A stretch of DNA of 64,000 nt from Ichthyophis bannanicus (taxonomy: Eukaryota > Chordata > Amphibia > Gymnophiona > Ichthyophiidae): contig CM066031.1 of assembly GCA_033557465.1 (NCBI GenBank), positions 1,674,500,800-1,674,564,799 of the forward strand. Reading direction: 5' to 3'. Position 1 is the stretch's first letter, and each line of letters starts with the position of its first letter. The position numbers were made by a program, and so were the translations under genes. Under the pieces are notes generated by a model that had not been told where the DNA came from, ran no database searches, and saw nothing but the letters and a program-made list of their open reading frames with translations. Below are positions 62,888 through 64,000 of the stretch, in pieces.

Positions 62888-64000
62888 ATGGGAGGGACGG
62901 AGTCCACGCAAACTCCGTTGGCATGTATGATCAAGAATTTCCGTAAAGGATTTTCGGGCGATTATGGTATGAAAATGACTCCATCCAGATTAAAAATGTT
63001 ATGTGAAAGGGAGTGGCCCGCATTAGCTGCTTTATGGCCCCGAGGGGGCACCTTTGATTTTGAGACAGTTTACGAATCCATCAGCTCATATATTGAGAGT
63101 GTATTCTGACCCAGAGTCCCCAGATATTCTGGATAGGTTACCCCAGCACCCACAGAAGTTAGTCCCCACAGCACCACGACTTGAAGCAGAGACAGAAGAG
63201 GAGCCCCAGAGAATACCGATGCAACAGCCTAAGAAGCGCCCTACTCTGAGTGAAAGTCCAGAGTCAGGCCCAAGCACAGCAGGGGGACTCGAGTCTTCTG
63301 ATGAGATAGAACACGGAGGCTCTCCTGCCAGTTCAGAGTCACCCACCAAGGAGATTTGTGTCCAGGAGCCATATGATATAAGAAGTGTAACTCCCAAGAA
63401 GAAGGAGAAAGCAGGGCACCTAATGCCATTACGTCAAGTGCCTGGAATGCCTGTTTTAAATGATCAGGGCCAGATGGCGCCAGGACCAACCAGCTTAGTT
63501 TATGTACCTTTTTCCACCACAGATTTATTAAACTGGAAAACGCATTATGCTTCCTATACAGCCAAGCCCCAGGAATTAACAGAATTAATGTCTAGCATTA
63601 TGCAAACCCATCAGCCTACCTGGGCTGATTGTCGCCAGTTCCTGTCCACCCTCTTCACTACTGAGGAGCTAGGTCGAATCGGGCAAGCAGCCCTCCGATG
63701 GTTAGAAGAGAACCCCGTAGAAAGGGGAGGAATAAATCCCCCGCAAGCAGCAGCTGCAGAATACCCCAATGAAGATCCCAGGTGGGACCCGAATGAGGAA
63801 AGGGGGGCAGCGGCCCTAACTAGATTTCACCAGGCCTTATTGCAGGGCCTGAAGAAGGGAGGCCAGAGGGCCATGAATATCGGGAAAGTATCAGAAGTTC
63901 TCCAGGGTCCAGATGAGAGCCCAGCGGCCTTTTATGAGCGGTTGTCTGAAGCTTATAGATTGTATACCCCATATGATCCCGCCGATCAGGAAAATTTACG
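62888..64000 (+). pseudogene. gag: ERV3 gag, frameshifted, incomplete at window end
   Basis: Starts MGGTES (myristoylation Gly2) at 62888. The matrix frame stops at 63109. The next frame (from about 63102) carries the linker SDPESPDILDRL and continues open to the window end with capsid text LMPLRQVPGMP, VYVPFSTTDLLNW and QGPDESPAAFYERLSEAYR. Compared with ERV1 about 40-50 matrix residues after TFDFE are missing, so a deletion caused the frame change. The zinc knuckle lies beyond the window. Confidence 0.85.

Larger units (their letters stand above)
61777..64000 (+). mobile_element. ERV3: subfamily B gamma-type retrovirus, 5' part
   Basis: 5'-truncated LTR, primer-binding site, leader and gag in plus orientation, running off the window end. 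Related to ERV1 throughout gag. The junction with the Gypsy-type element near 61777 removes the start of the LTR, so a recombination or deletion joined them. Confidence 0.85.

Noticed and set aside
44586..64000. One large palindromic retrovirus pair formed by ERV2 (minus) and ERV3 (plus)
   Set aside because: A Gypsy-type element separates them, they cover different gene regions, and no shared inverted junction is visible.

Overview
No host gene, rRNA, genuine tRNA gene or CRISPR array is recognisable. The window is a stack of nested transposable elements from a large vertebrate genome. The mix (several CR1-type LINEs, L2, RTE/BovB, DIRS tyrosine-recombinase elements, hAT and Harbinger-like foldback DNA elements, tRNA-derived SINEs, gamma-type endogenous retroviruses, a Ty3/Gypsy element with a SCAN-like Gag) best fits an amphibian. 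I infer a caecilian from the style of the repeated CR1 3' ends; this is a guess from repeat content, because no species-diagnostic gene is present.

Layout. 1-9.6 kb: a CR1-like LINE split by an L1-type element carrying only ORF1 (TSD and tandem 5' monomers visible), then a SINE, a foldback DNA element and a second ORF1-only element split by another CR1. 9.6-22 kb: old DIRS pieces, two L2 LINEs on the minus strand, CR1 pieces, a mariner broken by a SINE, and an RTE copy with an inverted 5' part. 22-26.4 kb: nested foldback hAT-like elements containing a 1.2-kb C-rich minisatellite and a 430-bp palindrome. 26.4-36 kb: SINE, L2 with an open RT frame, a near full-length RTE inserted in an ORF1 fragment, CR1 and an old DIRS copy. 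35.8-43.5 kb: a very long inverted repeat whose right arm holds a complete DIRS element (37095-42783) with inverted terminal repeats and the diagnostic internal complementary region.

44.4-64 kb is a retroviral cluster. ERV1 (44586-54620, minus) has near-identical LTRs, a CTGT target duplication, an open env, an amber-separated gag-pol and few breaks; it sits inside an older LTR of a related subfamily. ERV2 (minus) lacks env and is heavily broken. It abuts a plus-strand Ty3/Gypsy element (putative long LTR with an unexplained 293-codon frame, SCAN-like Gag, zinc knuckle, protease, dUTPase). That element is cut off by the LTR of ERV3 (plus), whose gag runs off the window end. ERV1 and ERV3 have primer-binding sites for two different glycine tRNAs.

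Functionally the sequences are mutual parasites. The same SINE head occurs with an L2-type tail and with an RTE-type tail, ORF1-only elements must borrow an L1 reverse transcriptase, and many insertions can be ordered in time from target duplications and paralogous empty sites.
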